NCBI GenBank assembly: GCA_016933115.1
Contig: JAFGBL010000249.1
Span: forward strand, 1-32,238
Reading direction: 5' to 3'
DNA: 32,238 bases
Source: Bacteroidales bacterium
GTDB lineage: Bacteria > Bacteroidota > Bacteroidia > Bacteroidales > JAADJA01
Shown here: piece after piece, positions 1-8,731 of the stretch
Position numbering within the stretch: the stretch's first letter is position 1
How the letters are laid out: each line of letters opens with the position of its first letter
The notes under the pieces: generated by a model
Databases searched by the model: none
What the model was told of the DNA's origin: nothing
The model's input: only the letters and a program-made list of their open reading frames with translations
Program-made: the position numbers and the translations under genes

Positions 1-1143
1 GGAAACATCCATTCGAAACTGCCCAAGCAAGATACTTCCATTTTTGCTGTAATGACAGCACTGGCCAATGAATTCAATGCGATCAACCTGTCGCAGGGAT
101 TCCCCGATTTTGAAATTTCGGGTAAATTGATTGAACTGGTTAACAGGTACATGAAAAAGGGCTGCAACCAGTATGCACCCATGATAGGAGTAAGGGAACT
201 GAGGGAAGAGATAGTAAAAAAAGTTGATTTCATGTACGGAACCATTTATAATCCTGAACGGGAAATCAATATAACTGCCGGGGCTACACAAGCCTTGTTT
301 ACAGCAATTGCGGCTACTATTAGGGAAGAAGATGAAGTGATCGTTTTTGAACCTGCCTACGATTCATATGTACCGGTGATTAAGCTTTATGGAGGCATAG
401 TAAAATATATCAAGCTCAGGTTGCCCGATTACCACATCGACTGGCAGGAGGTGAAAAAACTGGTAAACAGGCGCACCAGGATGATTATCATCAACTCACC
501 GCACAACCCTACCGGCAGTATACTGAAACAGGACGACTTACAGCAGTTGGAAAAACTTACGCAAAATACCGATATCGTTGTATTGAGTGATGAAGTGTAT
601 GAGCATTTGATCTTTGACCGTCAAAAGCATGAAAGCATTTGTCGTTACCCGGGATTGGTTGAAAGGTCTTTCATGGTCGGTTCTTTTGGAAAAACATTTC
701 ATGCTACAGGCTGGAAGCTTGGTTTTATCCTGGCCCCGGAAAACCTGATGGAAGAGTTCAGGAAAATTCATCAATTTGTTGTTTTTGCTAGCAACACACC
801 CATTCAGTATGCCATTGCAGAATTTCTGACAGACCGGACAAATTATGAAGACCTGGGATTTTTTTACCAGAAAAAAAGAGATTATTTCGCTGATTTAATT
901 AAGCCCTCAAGGTTTAAGATCATTCCTTCGTATGGAACTTATTTTCAGCTGCTGGATTACAGCAATATTTCCGACGAACCGGAAAAGGATTTCGCCATTC
1001 GCCTGGTGAAGGAACACAAAATCGCCACTATACCGGTGTCGGTATTTTATCATGAAAATATAGATCATCATGTGCTGAGGTTTTGCTTTGCCAAAAAAGA
1101 AGAAACGCTTAATAGAGCTGCGGAAATATTATGCAGGATTTAA
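1..1143 (+). CDS. ybdL: Methionine-type PLP aminotransferase (YbdL-like), 5' end outside window
   Basis: This fold-type I, PLP-dependent aminotransferase resembles E. coli YbdL, which prefers methionine and aromatic amino acids. The reading frame is open from base 1, and codons before the ATG at 52 read like the conserved family N-terminus (SKLPKQDTSIFAVMTALA). The true start therefore lies upstream of the window and the ATG at 52 is internal. Visible signatures are SQGFPDF, GATQALF, the NSPHNPTG loop, SDEVYEH, and the PLP-binding lysine in SFGKTFHATGWK (codon 691-693). The 3' end overlaps the next gene by 13 bp, so the two are translationally coupled. With an omega-amidase next door, the likely role is the glutamine transaminase/omega-amidase route that salvages 2-oxo acids such as 4-methylthio-2-oxobutyrate. 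The family call is secure; the in vivo substrate is inferred. Confidence 0.93.
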   Translation, partial: GNIHSKLPKQDTSIFAVMTALANEFNAINLSQGFPDFEISGKLIELVNRYMKKGCNQYAPMIGVRELREEIVKKVDFMYGTIYNPEREINITAGATQALFTAIAATIREEDEVIVFEPAYDSYVPVIKLYGGIVKYIKLRLPDYHIDWQEVKKLVNRRTRMIIINSPHNPTGSILKQDDLQQLEKLTQNTDIVVLSDEVYEHLIFDRQKHESICRYPGLVERSFMVGSFGKTFHATGWKLGFILAPENLMEEFRKIHQFVVFASNTPIQYAIAEFLTDRTNYEDLGFFYQKKRDYFADLIKPSRFKIIPSYGTYFQLLDYSNISDEPEKDFAIRLVKEHKIATIPVSVFYHENIDHHVLRFCFAKKEETLNRAAEILCRI

Positions 1144-1925
1144 AAGTTGCCATCATACAAACGAATCTGGCCTGGGAAAACCATGAAGCAAATCGATCAA
1201 TTCTGGGTAAGAAAATTGATCCAATCGTAAAATCTTCCGATGTGATCCTGCTTCCGGAAATGTTTGCAACCGCTTTTACCATGAATGCCGAATCCTGTGC
1301 TGAAGATGAATCGGGAGAATCGGTCAGGTGGATGCAACAAAAGGCAAAAGAAAAAGAATGTGTGATTGGAGGAAGTTTGTTGATCAGGGATTCGGGCAAA
1401 TGTTACAACCGGTTTTATTGGGTTCGGCCCGACGGAACCTTTGAAATGTACAACAAGCGGCATTTATTCAGGATGGGGCACGAGGATTTCACCATGACGC
1501 CTGGAAGTGCAACAAAAATTGTAAGCCTGAAGGGATGGAAAATCAACCTTCAAATTTGTTATGATCTCAGGTTTCCTGTTTGGAGTAAAAATAAATTCAT
1601 AGATGATCAATATGATTATGATGTATTGATTTATGTGTCGAACTGGCCAACGGTAAGGAAGTATGCATACAAAAACCTGTTGGTTGCCCGGGCCATTGAA
1701 AACCAGGCATACGTTATTTGGGTCAACCGCGTTGGCAAAGATGGAAACAGAGTCGATCATTCAGGAGATTCGATGATCATCGATCCATCAGGAATTATCT
1801 TACATAAAGCACCTCCGGATCAGGAAATAATACTTAATGGAGTTTTATCTTCCAAAACCCTTTTTTCGGTCAGACAAAAATTCAAAGTAGGCCTTGATTG
1901 GGATAATTTTCAAATCAAATCTTAA
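1131..1925 (+). CDS. yafV: Omega-amidase (YafV-like, nitrilase superfamily)
   Basis: A 264-residue carbon-nitrogen hydrolase, the normal length for YafV/Nit2 omega-amidases, which hydrolyse 2-oxoglutaramate or 2-oxosuccinamate to the dicarboxylate and ammonia. The Glu-Lys-Cys triad is readable as Glu43 (LLPEMF), Lys109 (YNKRHLF) and Cys143 (CYDLRFP). Other family motifs are ARAIENQAYV and NRVGKDG. The start ATG lies inside the last codons of the aminotransferase gene, which fits a two-gene operon in which the aminotransferase yields 2-oxoglutaramate from glutamine and this enzyme removes it. Cytosolic; no signal peptide is visible. Confidence 0.93.
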   Translation: MQDLKVAIIQTNLAWENHEANRSILGKKIDPIVKSSDVILLPEMFATAFTMNAESCAEDESGESVRWMQQKAKEKECVIGGSLLIRDSGKCYNRFYWVRPDGTFEMYNKRHLFRMGHEDFTMTPGSATKIVSLKGWKINLQICYDLRFPVWSKNKFIDDQYDYDVLIYVSNWPTVRKYAYKNLLVARAIENQAYVIWVNRVGKDGNRVDHSGDSMIIDPSGIILHKAPPDQEIILNGVLSSKTLFSVRQKFKVGLDWDNFQIKS

Positions 1926-2060
1926 AAATCTGCAGGAAAAAAATTCGTTATCTAATCGTAAATTTGGTTAATTTCGAATGTCCGATAGTTCATAAGAGGT
2001 TAAATTTATATTGATTATTTAAAAATTATATTTTTACTTCGTAGCGCAAATTATTTTAAC

Positions 2061-3401
2061 ATGGATATTATTATTGCAGGTGACGGAGAAGTGGGATTTC
2101 ATCTGGCTAAAATGCTGCATGATGAAAATCATAACATCACCATTGTCGACCCGCATGAAGATCTCCTGAAAATGTTGGAATCCCATACCGATATTCTCAC
2201 GATTACCGGTGATTCTACCTCCGTTTCCGTACTCAATAAAGCCAGGGTCAACAAAGCGGATTTATTTATTTCCGTTTTACATGATGAGAAAACAAATCTT
2301 GTGTCTTGTATTTTGGGTAAAGGTTTGGGAGCCAACAGAACCATTGCGCGGATCAACAATACCGAGTTTTTATCCCCAGGAATCAAGGAAATTTTTAAGA
2401 ACCATGGTATTGACGAATTGGTTTGCCCCGAAAGCATTGCCGCAGATGAGATCATAGCCCTTTTGAAACAAACAGCAGCAACCGAAATATATAATTTTTC
2501 ACATGGCAGGCTCTCGCTTTTTTTGATCAAATTGGATGAAAATGCGCTTGTGATCAATAAAACACTGAATGATATTGCCCGTGAACATCCCCAACTGGAT
2601 TTCAGGGCTGTGGCCATCCACCGAAATTCCCAGACCATCATCCCGCGAGGAGATGATGTTTTTATGGTGAACGATTTGGCTTATGTGATCACCAAACCAG
2701 ATGGAATATCAACATTATTAAAGTTAGGTGGCAAACAACGTATTGAGATCAGGGACATCATGATTGTCGGAGGGGGCAGGATTGGACGTAAAACTACCGA
2801 ACGGCTCGAAAAAAATTTGAATATCAAACTGGTAGAATTGGACAGGGAAAGAAGTCAGGGTTTGGCAAATGACTTGGAAAATGCTCTTGTTATCAATGGC
2901 GATGCCCGTGATATTGACTTGCTGAAAGAGGAAGGAATCAGAGATACGGATGCTTTTATCGCCGTAACCGATAGTTCTGAGACCAATATACTTACCTGCT
3001 TGCATGCCATGAAACTGGGAGTTAAAAGGACCATTGCACTCGTAGAGAATATTGATTATATCGATATTTCTCAAAATATGGGGATCAACACAATCATTAA
3101 CAAGAAGCTTATTACTGCCAGTTATATTGCCCGGTTTACAATGGATGCAGAGGTTACCTCCATCAAATGCCTGAGTGGTATTGACGCTGAAGTGCTTGAA
3201 TTTGTTGCCCGGCCAAAATCTGCTATAACAAAAAAACCGATTTACAAACTCAACATTCCGGAAGGCGCCATTATCGGAGGGATAGTCAGGGGAAAGAACA
3301 GTTATATTGCGATAGGTGATTTCCAGATACAGGAAAACGACAGGGTGGTTGTGTTCGCTCTGCCAAAAGCTATTCACAAGGTCGATAAGTTCTTTCATTA
3401 A
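2061..3401 (+). CDS. trkA: Trk potassium uptake regulatory subunit TrkA
   Basis: A full-length 446-residue peripheral membrane protein that binds NAD(H) or nucleotides and gates the TrkH channel. It has two tandem RCK modules. The first Rossmann fold begins IIAGDGEVGFHLAK and the second IVGGGRIGRKT near residue 234; each is followed by a TrkA-C domain. The first glycine motif reads GDGEVG instead of the commoner GAGEVG. trkH follows 18 bp downstream on the same strand, so this is the usual trkA-trkH operon. The 135 bp upstream contain a TAAATTTG box (1959-1966) like a Bacteroidota -7 element, but I see no convincing -33 partner. Confidence 0.95.
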   Translation: MDIIIAGDGEVGFHLAKMLHDENHNITIVDPHEDLLKMLESHTDILTITGDSTSVSVLNKARVNKADLFISVLHDEKTNLVSCILGKGLGANRTIARINNTEFLSPGIKEIFKNHGIDELVCPESIAADEIIALLKQTAATEIYNFSHGRLSLFLIKLDENALVINKTLNDIAREHPQLDFRAVAIHRNSQTIIPRGDDVFMVNDLAYVITKPDGISTLLKLGGKQRIEIRDIMIVGGGRIGRKTTERLEKNLNIKLVELDRERSQGLANDLENALVINGDARDIDLLKEEGIRDTDAFIAVTDSSETNILTCLHAMKLGVKRTIALVENIDYIDISQNMGINTIINKKLITASYIARFTMDAEVTSIKCLSGIDAEVLEFVARPKSAITKKPIYKLNIPEGAIIGGIVRGKNSYIAIGDFQIQENDRVVVFALPKAIHKVDKFFH

Positions 3402-3419
3402 TTTTTATTTTTGCCTTAA

Positions 3420-4880
3420 ATGTCTTCCTTCTCAAAAATCAACGGAAAAATTGTACTTCATATCCTTGGTTTTCTATTGATTATCGAAGGCTTATTCATG
3501 TTTACCGGAATGCCTTTCTCTATTTATTATTGTGAAAACAAATGTTTGAGTTTGTTATGGAGTGGGCTGATTACCGCAGTAACCGGGGGCTTGCTTTGGC
3601 TAATTACCCGAAAAGCTGATAGGGTCATTGGAAAAAGGGAAGGCTATATTATTGTTACAGCTACATGGATAGTAATTTCATTGTTCGGAACACTTCCTTA
3701 TATGATCAGTGGTGCGATCCCGAAGTTCACCGATGCGTTTTTTGAAACTATTTCGGGATTCACAACTACCGGTGCTTCCATTTTAACAGATATTGAAGCG
3801 CTTCCAAAAGGATTGCTTTTCTGGAGGGCCATGACCCACTGGATCGGAGGAATGGGGATCATCGTATTGTCAGTTGCGATTCTTCCATTATTGGGTATTG
3901 GCGGAATGCAGCTTTTTGTTGCGGAAATGCCGGGGATCACTCCGGATAAATTGCATCCAAGGATCACACAAACAGCCAAGCGTTTGTGGCTCATTTATGT
4001 TGTTTTAACTTTTGCAGAGGTGATCCTTTTGATGTTTGGCGGAATGAACTTTTTCGATTCCTTATGTCATTCATTTGCCACGATGGCGACAGGTGGATTT
4101 TCTACTCAAAATGATAGCATTGCCGGGTATTCGGCATATATCCAATATATCATTATCCTTTTCATGATTTTTGCCGGAACCAACTTTACCTTACACTACC
4201 TGGGTTTCCATGGCAAGATCAGGGAAATTTGGAAAAATGAAGAATACAGATACTATATCACATTTACTTTTGGCTTCGCCATTTTAATTGCAGTACTTAT
4301 TATTTGGAACAGTGATATTTCCGCAGAAAAGGCCTTTCGCGATTCTCTTTTCCAGGTTGTGTCAATAGTTACAACTACCGGATTCGTTACTTCCGATTAT
4401 TTATTGTGGCCGGGATTTATCTGGATTTTTATCTTTTTACTTATGTTTATCGGTGGCAGCGCAGGATCTACAGGAGGCGGGATAAAAATTGCCCGCCAGA
4501 TTTTATTGTTGAAAAACAGTGCTTTGGAATTCAAGAGGATGATCCACCCGCAGGCTGTAATACCAGTGAAATTTAATGGAAAATCGGTAACACCCGAGAT
4601 CATTCATTTGGTTATGGCTTTTTTTCTGTTTTACATACTGACTTTTTTTGCAGGAACTTTCGTCATGACATTGATGGGTATGGATTTTATTACGGCAATT
4701 GGGGCCACTATTGCATCCCTTGGTAATATCGGACCCGGCCTGGGAGAGGTTGGTCCTGTTGAAAATTATTCGGGATTACCCACCGGAGGCAAATGGCTTT
4801 CATCCTTTCTCATGCTCTTGGGCCGGCTCGAATTATTCACCATATTGATCCTCTTTTCTCCTTCATTCTGGAGGAAATAG
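3420..4880 (+). CDS. trkH: Trk potassium transporter membrane subunit TrkH
   Basis: A 486-residue integral membrane protein, the usual TrkH length. The four P-loop repeats are readable: TTGASI, TGGFST, TTGFVT and NIGPGLG each hold the conserved filter glycine. Hydrophobic segments run through the whole protein. It forms the potassium-conducting pore in the inner membrane and is gated by TrkA, encoded just upstream. The gene converges on waaA with only 8 bp between the two stop codons, and no room for a classical terminator is visible. Confidence 0.95.
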   Translation: MSSFSKINGKIVLHILGFLLIIEGLFMFTGMPFSIYYCENKCLSLLWSGLITAVTGGLLWLITRKADRVIGKREGYIIVTATWIVISLFGTLPYMISGAIPKFTDAFFETISGFTTTGASILTDIEALPKGLLFWRAMTHWIGGMGIIVLSVAILPLLGIGGMQLFVAEMPGITPDKLHPRITQTAKRLWLIYVVLTFAEVILLMFGGMNFFDSLCHSFATMATGGFSTQNDSIAGYSAYIQYIIILFMIFAGTNFTLHYLGFHGKIREIWKNEEYRYYITFTFGFAILIAVLIIWNSDISAEKAFRDSLFQVVSIVTTTGFVTSDYLLWPGFIWIFIFLLMFIGGSAGSTGGGIKIARQILLLKNSALEFKRMIHPQAVIPVKFNGKSVTPEIIHLVMAFFLFYILTFFAGTFVMTLMGMDFITAIGATIASLGNIGPGLGEVGPVENYSGLPTGGKWLSSFLMLLGRLELFTILILFSPSFWRK

Positions 4881-4888
4881 GATTTTTT

Positions 4889-6127
4889 TTAATTGAGAAC
4901 TGTTTCAAGCTTCTCAATGATCATTTTAGTTGCTCCGGTATTTTCAACAATATATTTTCTGCAGGTATCAGAACATTGGGAATAAAAATCTTCATTCATT
5001 GACAAAAGTTGGAAGATTTTATTCAATTCATCCTTGTTTTTTACAGTAAATGCTCCACCGGCTTTCAGCAGGGTTCGGGCTTCATCGAATTTTTGATATT
5101 TGGGACCAAAAATAACAGGTTTGCCAAATGTTACTGCCTCCAGAATATTATGAATACCCTTACCGAATCCTCCGCCGATAAAGGCAATATGGCTATACTG
5201 ATAAATGCTCGATAAAAAGCCCATCCCATCAATGATCAGTACATCCGTTTTTTGGATTGAAACGTCATTTGCCTCGCTCAGTCGAAGTGGATTAAAAGCG
5301 GAAAAGTTTTTTTGAATGAATGAAATTCGTTCTTCACCAATATCATGTGGTGCAATAATGAACTTATAGTTATCGGTACTTTTTGCTATATCCAAAATCA
5401 GGGCTTCATCCGGAGGCCAGGTGCTACCCCCCAATAAAACCTTTTTGCCGGAAGTATATTTTTCAATAAGCGGAAAATCCTTCGCATGTTGAGTGATATC
5501 ATAAACACGGTCGAAGCGGGTATCTCCTGCAATTCTGGCATTTCTGATATCAATTGAATTTAGCAGATCGATAGAAACCTGGTTTTGGACAAAAAAATAG
5601 GTAATGGATTTTAATTTTTTTCTGAACCAGCCACCATACCATTTGAAAAAATATTGTTTGGGTCTGAAAATGGCAGAAATTATGAAAACAGGAATATGAT
5701 TATCTTTCAGCAATGAAATGTAGTTATACCAGTATTCATACTTGATAAAAACTGCAATTTTGGGATTTACAATCCTGATAAATTTTTTTGCATTCGATTT
5801 AGTATCTATTGGCAGATAGTAAATAAAATCTGCACCTGTATATTTTTTACGGATTTCATAACCAGAGGGAGAGAAAAAAGTAAGTAAAATTTTATGGTCT
5901 GGAAATTTTATTCTGAATGATTCGATCACCGGACGCCCCTGCTCAAATTCGCCCAGGGAAGCGGCATGAAACCATATGATATCCTCGGCGACATTCAGTT
6001 CAAGTGCCATCTTCTTGAACAACCCTTTCCTGCCGCTGATCCACAATTTGGCTTTTTGATTAAAAAGGGATGCCAACCGAATGATGGCCCAATAAAAATA
6101 GATTGACAGGTTATAAATCAGAGACAT
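4889..6127 (-). CDS. waaA: 3-deoxy-D-manno-octulosonic acid transferase (WaaA/KdtA)
   Basis: A 412-residue GT-B glycosyltransferase that adds Kdo from CMP-Kdo to lipid A precursor at the inner membrane, so the organism makes LPS. The N-terminus has a hydrophobic membrane-associating stretch (IYFYWAIIRLASLF). The catalytic-site motif FHAASLGEFEQG contains the expected glutamate, Glu60 by my count. The C-terminal nucleotide-binding half has GGSTWPPDE, FIGGGFGKGIHNILEA and GKPVIFGP. Length matches the family. It is the second gene of a minus-strand pair: the outer-membrane protein gene ends 29 bp upstream of the waaA start, so the two are probably cotranscribed. Confidence 0.95.
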   Translation of the reverse strand: MSLIYNLSIYFYWAIIRLASLFNQKAKLWISGRKGLFKKMALELNVAEDIIWFHAASLGEFEQGRPVIESFRIKFPDHKILLTFFSPSGYEIRKKYTGADFIYYLPIDTKSNAKKFIRIVNPKIAVFIKYEYWYNYISLLKDNHIPVFIISAIFRPKQYFFKWYGGWFRKKLKSITYFFVQNQVSIDLLNSIDIRNARIAGDTRFDRVYDITQHAKDFPLIEKYTSGKKVLLGGSTWPPDEALILDIAKSTDNYKFIIAPHDIGEERISFIQKNFSAFNPLRLSEANDVSIQKTDVLIIDGMGFLSSIYQYSHIAFIGGGFGKGIHNILEAVTFGKPVIFGPKYQKFDEARTLLKAGGAFTVKNKDELNKIFQLLSMNEDFYSQCSDTCRKYIVENTGATKMIIEKLETVLN

Positions 6128-6156
6128 ATGTACAATTTGTCTTTATACCCGACCAT

Positions 6157-6924
6157 TTAATAATAATAGTATTTTTCGGGCATTCTCTTAAAAAGTGGGA
6201 TAATCCAGCCAATTTTTACCCCGCTCATTAGGTCGGTTCTATTTTTCACCTCATCCGGCTCCATAGTATCAAAATTTACATCACGCAGGGGTTTTGTAAA
6301 TGCCTGTGTAAATTCAAAGCCTGCATAAAAATTCAACAAACGGCTATTGCTTAAAAATGTATAACCGACAAATTCGGCCACGGCAAAACCACCGGTAAGC
6401 CGGTCATATCCCTTTTTATAATCACCATTGAGTTGTGGTACTGAGTTTTGGTTCACCTCAATCCGCACTTTGTGTTGCAAATATCCTACACTACCCGTAA
6501 TGACAAATCCCGAATTCGGATTGGGGCTGAGCACCGGGATCAGTTTACCGAATCGAAATGCAAAAAAATACCCCCGCTCATATAAGGAATAACTGGCTAC
6601 ATTTCCAGCCATATCAATGATTTGTCCGATTTCCGTTTTTAGGTTGGTGAGCATTTCATCGGCTATTTTAATATCATTTCCGAAATAGAAGTTAAAATCC
6701 GCCCCCCATATCCAATTTTCTGAAGTTTTCCATTGAAAGCCCCCTCCGATGAGAGAGTTATTGCCGAAACGGTCAGCCAAATCTCCTCCTGGTATTTGAT
6801 AAGCATAGGAGGCATAAAACATGGGAATACTCAAGGTGGTGTCCTTTATATCAACCTGTGCATTTACCATATAAAATGATATTATTGCAATTACCGTGAA
6901 AATATTCTTATTCCCCATTTTCAT
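6157..6924 (-). CDS. Probable outer-membrane beta-barrel protein of unknown function
   Basis: A 255-residue protein. The N-terminus is a signal-peptide-like hydrophobic stretch (FTVIAIISFYMVNAQ) ending with the A-Q cleavage context common in Bacteroidota. The rest alternates polar and aromatic residues with many Gly-Phe and Tyr pairs, as in an 8- to 12-strand barrel, and ends with four tyrosines. I cannot assign it to a named family. Its position just upstream of waaA on the same strand suggests an envelope role. A near-perfect TATCTTTGC box lies 7 bp before the ATG at 6924, so the mRNA would be almost leaderless; an in-frame ATG at 6918 is a possible alternative start. Confidence 0.8.
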   Translation of the reverse strand: MKMGNKNIFTVIAIISFYMVNAQVDIKDTTLSIPMFYASYAYQIPGGDLADRFGNNSLIGGGFQWKTSENWIWGADFNFYFGNDIKIADEMLTNLKTEIGQIIDMAGNVASYSLYERGYFFAFRFGKLIPVLSPNPNSGFVITGSVGYLQHKVRIEVNQNSVPQLNGDYKKGYDRLTGGFAVAEFVGYTFLSNSRLLNFYAGFEFTQAFTKPLRDVNFDTMEPDEVKNRTDLMSGVKIGWIIPLFKRMPEKYYYY

Positions 6925-6930
6925 AGTGGG

Positions 6931-6939
6931 GCAAAGATA
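6931..6939 (-). promoter_or_regulatory. Bacteroidota -7 box TATCTTTGC for the outer-membrane protein/waaA pair
   Basis: Read on the minus strand the box is TATCTTTGC, a full match to TAnnTTTG. A TTTG lies upstream but only about 14 bp away, shorter than the usual 17-20, so the -33 element is uncertain. The start codon is only a few bases downstream. Confidence 0.5.
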
Positions 6940-7084
6940 GAATTAATTTTTTCCAAATAGGATTTGTGCTAATTTATTGTTGCCGGAAACGGGCTAAATT
7001 AATATGAGAGGATCGCTATAAACCGTTTATTGTTATTTTGTTAACAAGAAGTGTTAAATTCCTTTTATTCGTGCGATAAATAAG

Positions 7085-7093
7085 TATCTTTGC
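7085..7093 (+). promoter_or_regulatory. Bacteroidota -7 box TATCTTTGC for the nucleotide-sugar operon
   Basis: TATCTTTGC matches the TAnnTTTG consensus and lies 43 bp before the first gene of the operon, in the 212 bp divergent region. I do not see a clean -33 TTTG at the expected distance. The leader after it is A-rich, as usual for this phylum. Confidence 0.6.
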
Positions 7094-7136
7094 GCCCAAA
7101 TAAAATATCAATATTATAACCTTTCCGGTAAAGGAT

Positions 7137-8105
7137 ATGAAAGATAAAAAGAAAAACATCGGGTTGATCGGAGCCGGCTCCTGGGGTAAAAATCATTTAA
7201 GAAGTCTCGAAAACCTAGGCGTTCTTCATTCAGTCCTTGAAAATTCAAAGAAGATAACAGAACAACGTCAAAAAGAATTTCCAGGGATTATTTTTGTTGA
7301 TCGAGAAGATGATTTTATTTCCAATGAAGATATAAAGGGAATTGTAATTGCCGCACCTGCAGAACATCATTACAATTTAACGAAAAAGTGTCTTGAAGCA
7401 GGCAAGGATGTTTTGGTTGAAAAACCATTGGCACTCAAAGTATCGGAAGGTGAAGAACTGGTGGGTATTGCAGAAAAAAATGGCAGGATTTTGATGATAG
7501 GGCACATTCTTCAGTATCATTCGGCTGTAATCAAGTTGAAGGAAATGATCGATGACGGAGAATTGGGCCGCATACGATACATTTACTCAAACCGGCTCAA
7601 TATTGGAAAATTACGGACAGAGGAAGATGTATTGTGGAGTTTTGCGCCACATGATATCTCTCTGATAATTATGTTTATGGATGGCGAAGAACCCCTTAGG
7701 ATAGAAGCGCATGGCGGATCCTATCTCAGCAGGGAAATTTTTGATACTACGCTTACCATGATAGAATTTAAAAATGGAGTTAAAGGCCATGTATTCGTGA
7801 GTTGGCTTCATCCTTTCAAGGAACAGAAGCTGGTAGTTGTTGGTTCGGAAAAAATGGTGGTATTTGACGATATCAGCAAGGAAAAGCTTTTTATATATCC
7901 GCACAAGATAAAATGGGAAAAAGGGAAGCTTCCGGTTGCAGAAAAGGCCGACTATACAACTTTGGATTTGGAATTGAAGCAACCATTGGAGGAGGAACTG
8001 AAACATTTTATTCAATGTATACAAACCCGACAAACACCAAAAACGGACGGACGGGAAGGATTAACCGTCCTGAAAGTCCTTGAAGCAGCGCAAAATAAAT
8101 TGTAA
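7137..8105 (+). CDS. Gfo/Idh/MocA-family NAD-dependent sugar oxidoreductase (WbpB-like role)
   Basis: A 322-residue dehydrogenase with an N-terminal Rossmann motif GLIGAGSWGKNH and the family signature EKPLAL around residue 98. In some genomes this subtype occurs next to, or fused with, the WbpD-type acetyltransferase, and here that acetyltransferase is the next gene, 21 bp downstream. The four genes 7137-11225 match the route UDP-GlcNAc to UDP-GlcNAcA (6-dehydrogenase), C3 oxidation (this enzyme), transamination and N-acetylation, giving UDP-2,3-diacetamido-2,3-dideoxyglucuronate. The C3-oxidation role is inferred from this context; the family assignment is firm. A second Gfo/Idh enzyme at 27709 may duplicate the step. 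Confidence 0.85.
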   Translation: MKDKKKNIGLIGAGSWGKNHLRSLENLGVLHSVLENSKKITEQRQKEFPGIIFVDREDDFISNEDIKGIVIAAPAEHHYNLTKKCLEAGKDVLVEKPLALKVSEGEELVGIAEKNGRILMIGHILQYHSAVIKLKEMIDDGELGRIRYIYSNRLNIGKLRTEEDVLWSFAPHDISLIIMFMDGEEPLRIEAHGGSYLSREIFDTTLTMIEFKNGVKGHVFVSWLHPFKEQKLVVVGSEKMVVFDDISKEKLFIYPHKIKWEKGKLPVAEKADYTTLDLELKQPLEEELKHFIQCIQTRQTPKTDGREGLTVLKVLEAAQNKL

Positions 8106-8126
8106 AAAATCAAATATTATTTTAAA

Positions 8127-8720
8127 ATGGAAAAAAAATATTTTGTCCATGAAAGTGCATATGTGGACGATAACGTAACCATCGATGAAGGAACTAAAAT
8201 CTGGCATTATTCGCACGTTCAGAGTGGTTCGAGGCTGGGTAAAAATTGCTCGCTGGGCCAGAATGTCAATGTTGGCAACAACGTCAAGATTGGCAACAAT
8301 GTAAAGATCCAAAACAATGTTTCGGTATATGAAGGGGTCGAACTGGAGGATTTTGTTTTTTGCGGGCCATCTATGGTATTTACCAATATCATGAATCCCC
8401 GCAGTGAGTTCCCTCAAAGGGGTTCGGAGTTTTATCTGAAAACCCTGGTGAAAAAAAGTGCTTCCCTTGGCGCCAACAGCACCATCGTTTGTGGCAATAC
8501 CATTGGTAAGTATGCATTTGTTGGGGCAGGCTCAGTTGTTACCAAAGATGTACCCGATTATGCCATGGTTGTAGGTACTCCGGCGCGGCTCAAAGCATGG
8601 GTTTGTGCTTGCGGCAATAAATTATCTCTGACAACCAGTTTAGATTCGAATGAAAAAGCCACCTGCAGTAAATGCGGAAGAGAATATAATAAAACAGGAA
8701 AAATCGTTGAACAAATTTAA
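8127..8720 (+). CDS. wbpD: Hexapeptide-repeat N-acetyltransferase (WbpD/WlbB-like)
   Basis: A 197-residue left-handed beta-helix acyltransferase. Hexapeptide repeats run from about residue 15 to 70 (for example GNNVKIGNNVKIQNNV) and again from 110 to 155 (LGANSTIVCGNTIGKYAFVG), followed by the DYAMVVGTPAR motif. It is expected to transfer acetyl from acetyl-CoA to the 3-amino group of a UDP-amino-uronic acid. The C-terminus carries a small zinc-ribbon-like module (CAC, then CSKC), seen in longer members of the subfamily. It lies between the oxidoreductase and aminotransferase genes, with 21 bp and 11 bp gaps. Confidence 0.9.
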   Translation: MEKKYFVHESAYVDDNVTIDEGTKIWHYSHVQSGSRLGKNCSLGQNVNVGNNVKIGNNVKIQNNVSVYEGVELEDFVFCGPSMVFTNIMNPRSEFPQRGSEFYLKTLVKKSASLGANSTIVCGNTIGKYAFVGAGSVVTKDVPDYAMVVGTPARLKAWVCACGNKLSLTTSLDSNEKATCSKCGREYNKTGKIVEQI

Positions 8721-8731
8721 AATTTAATATT

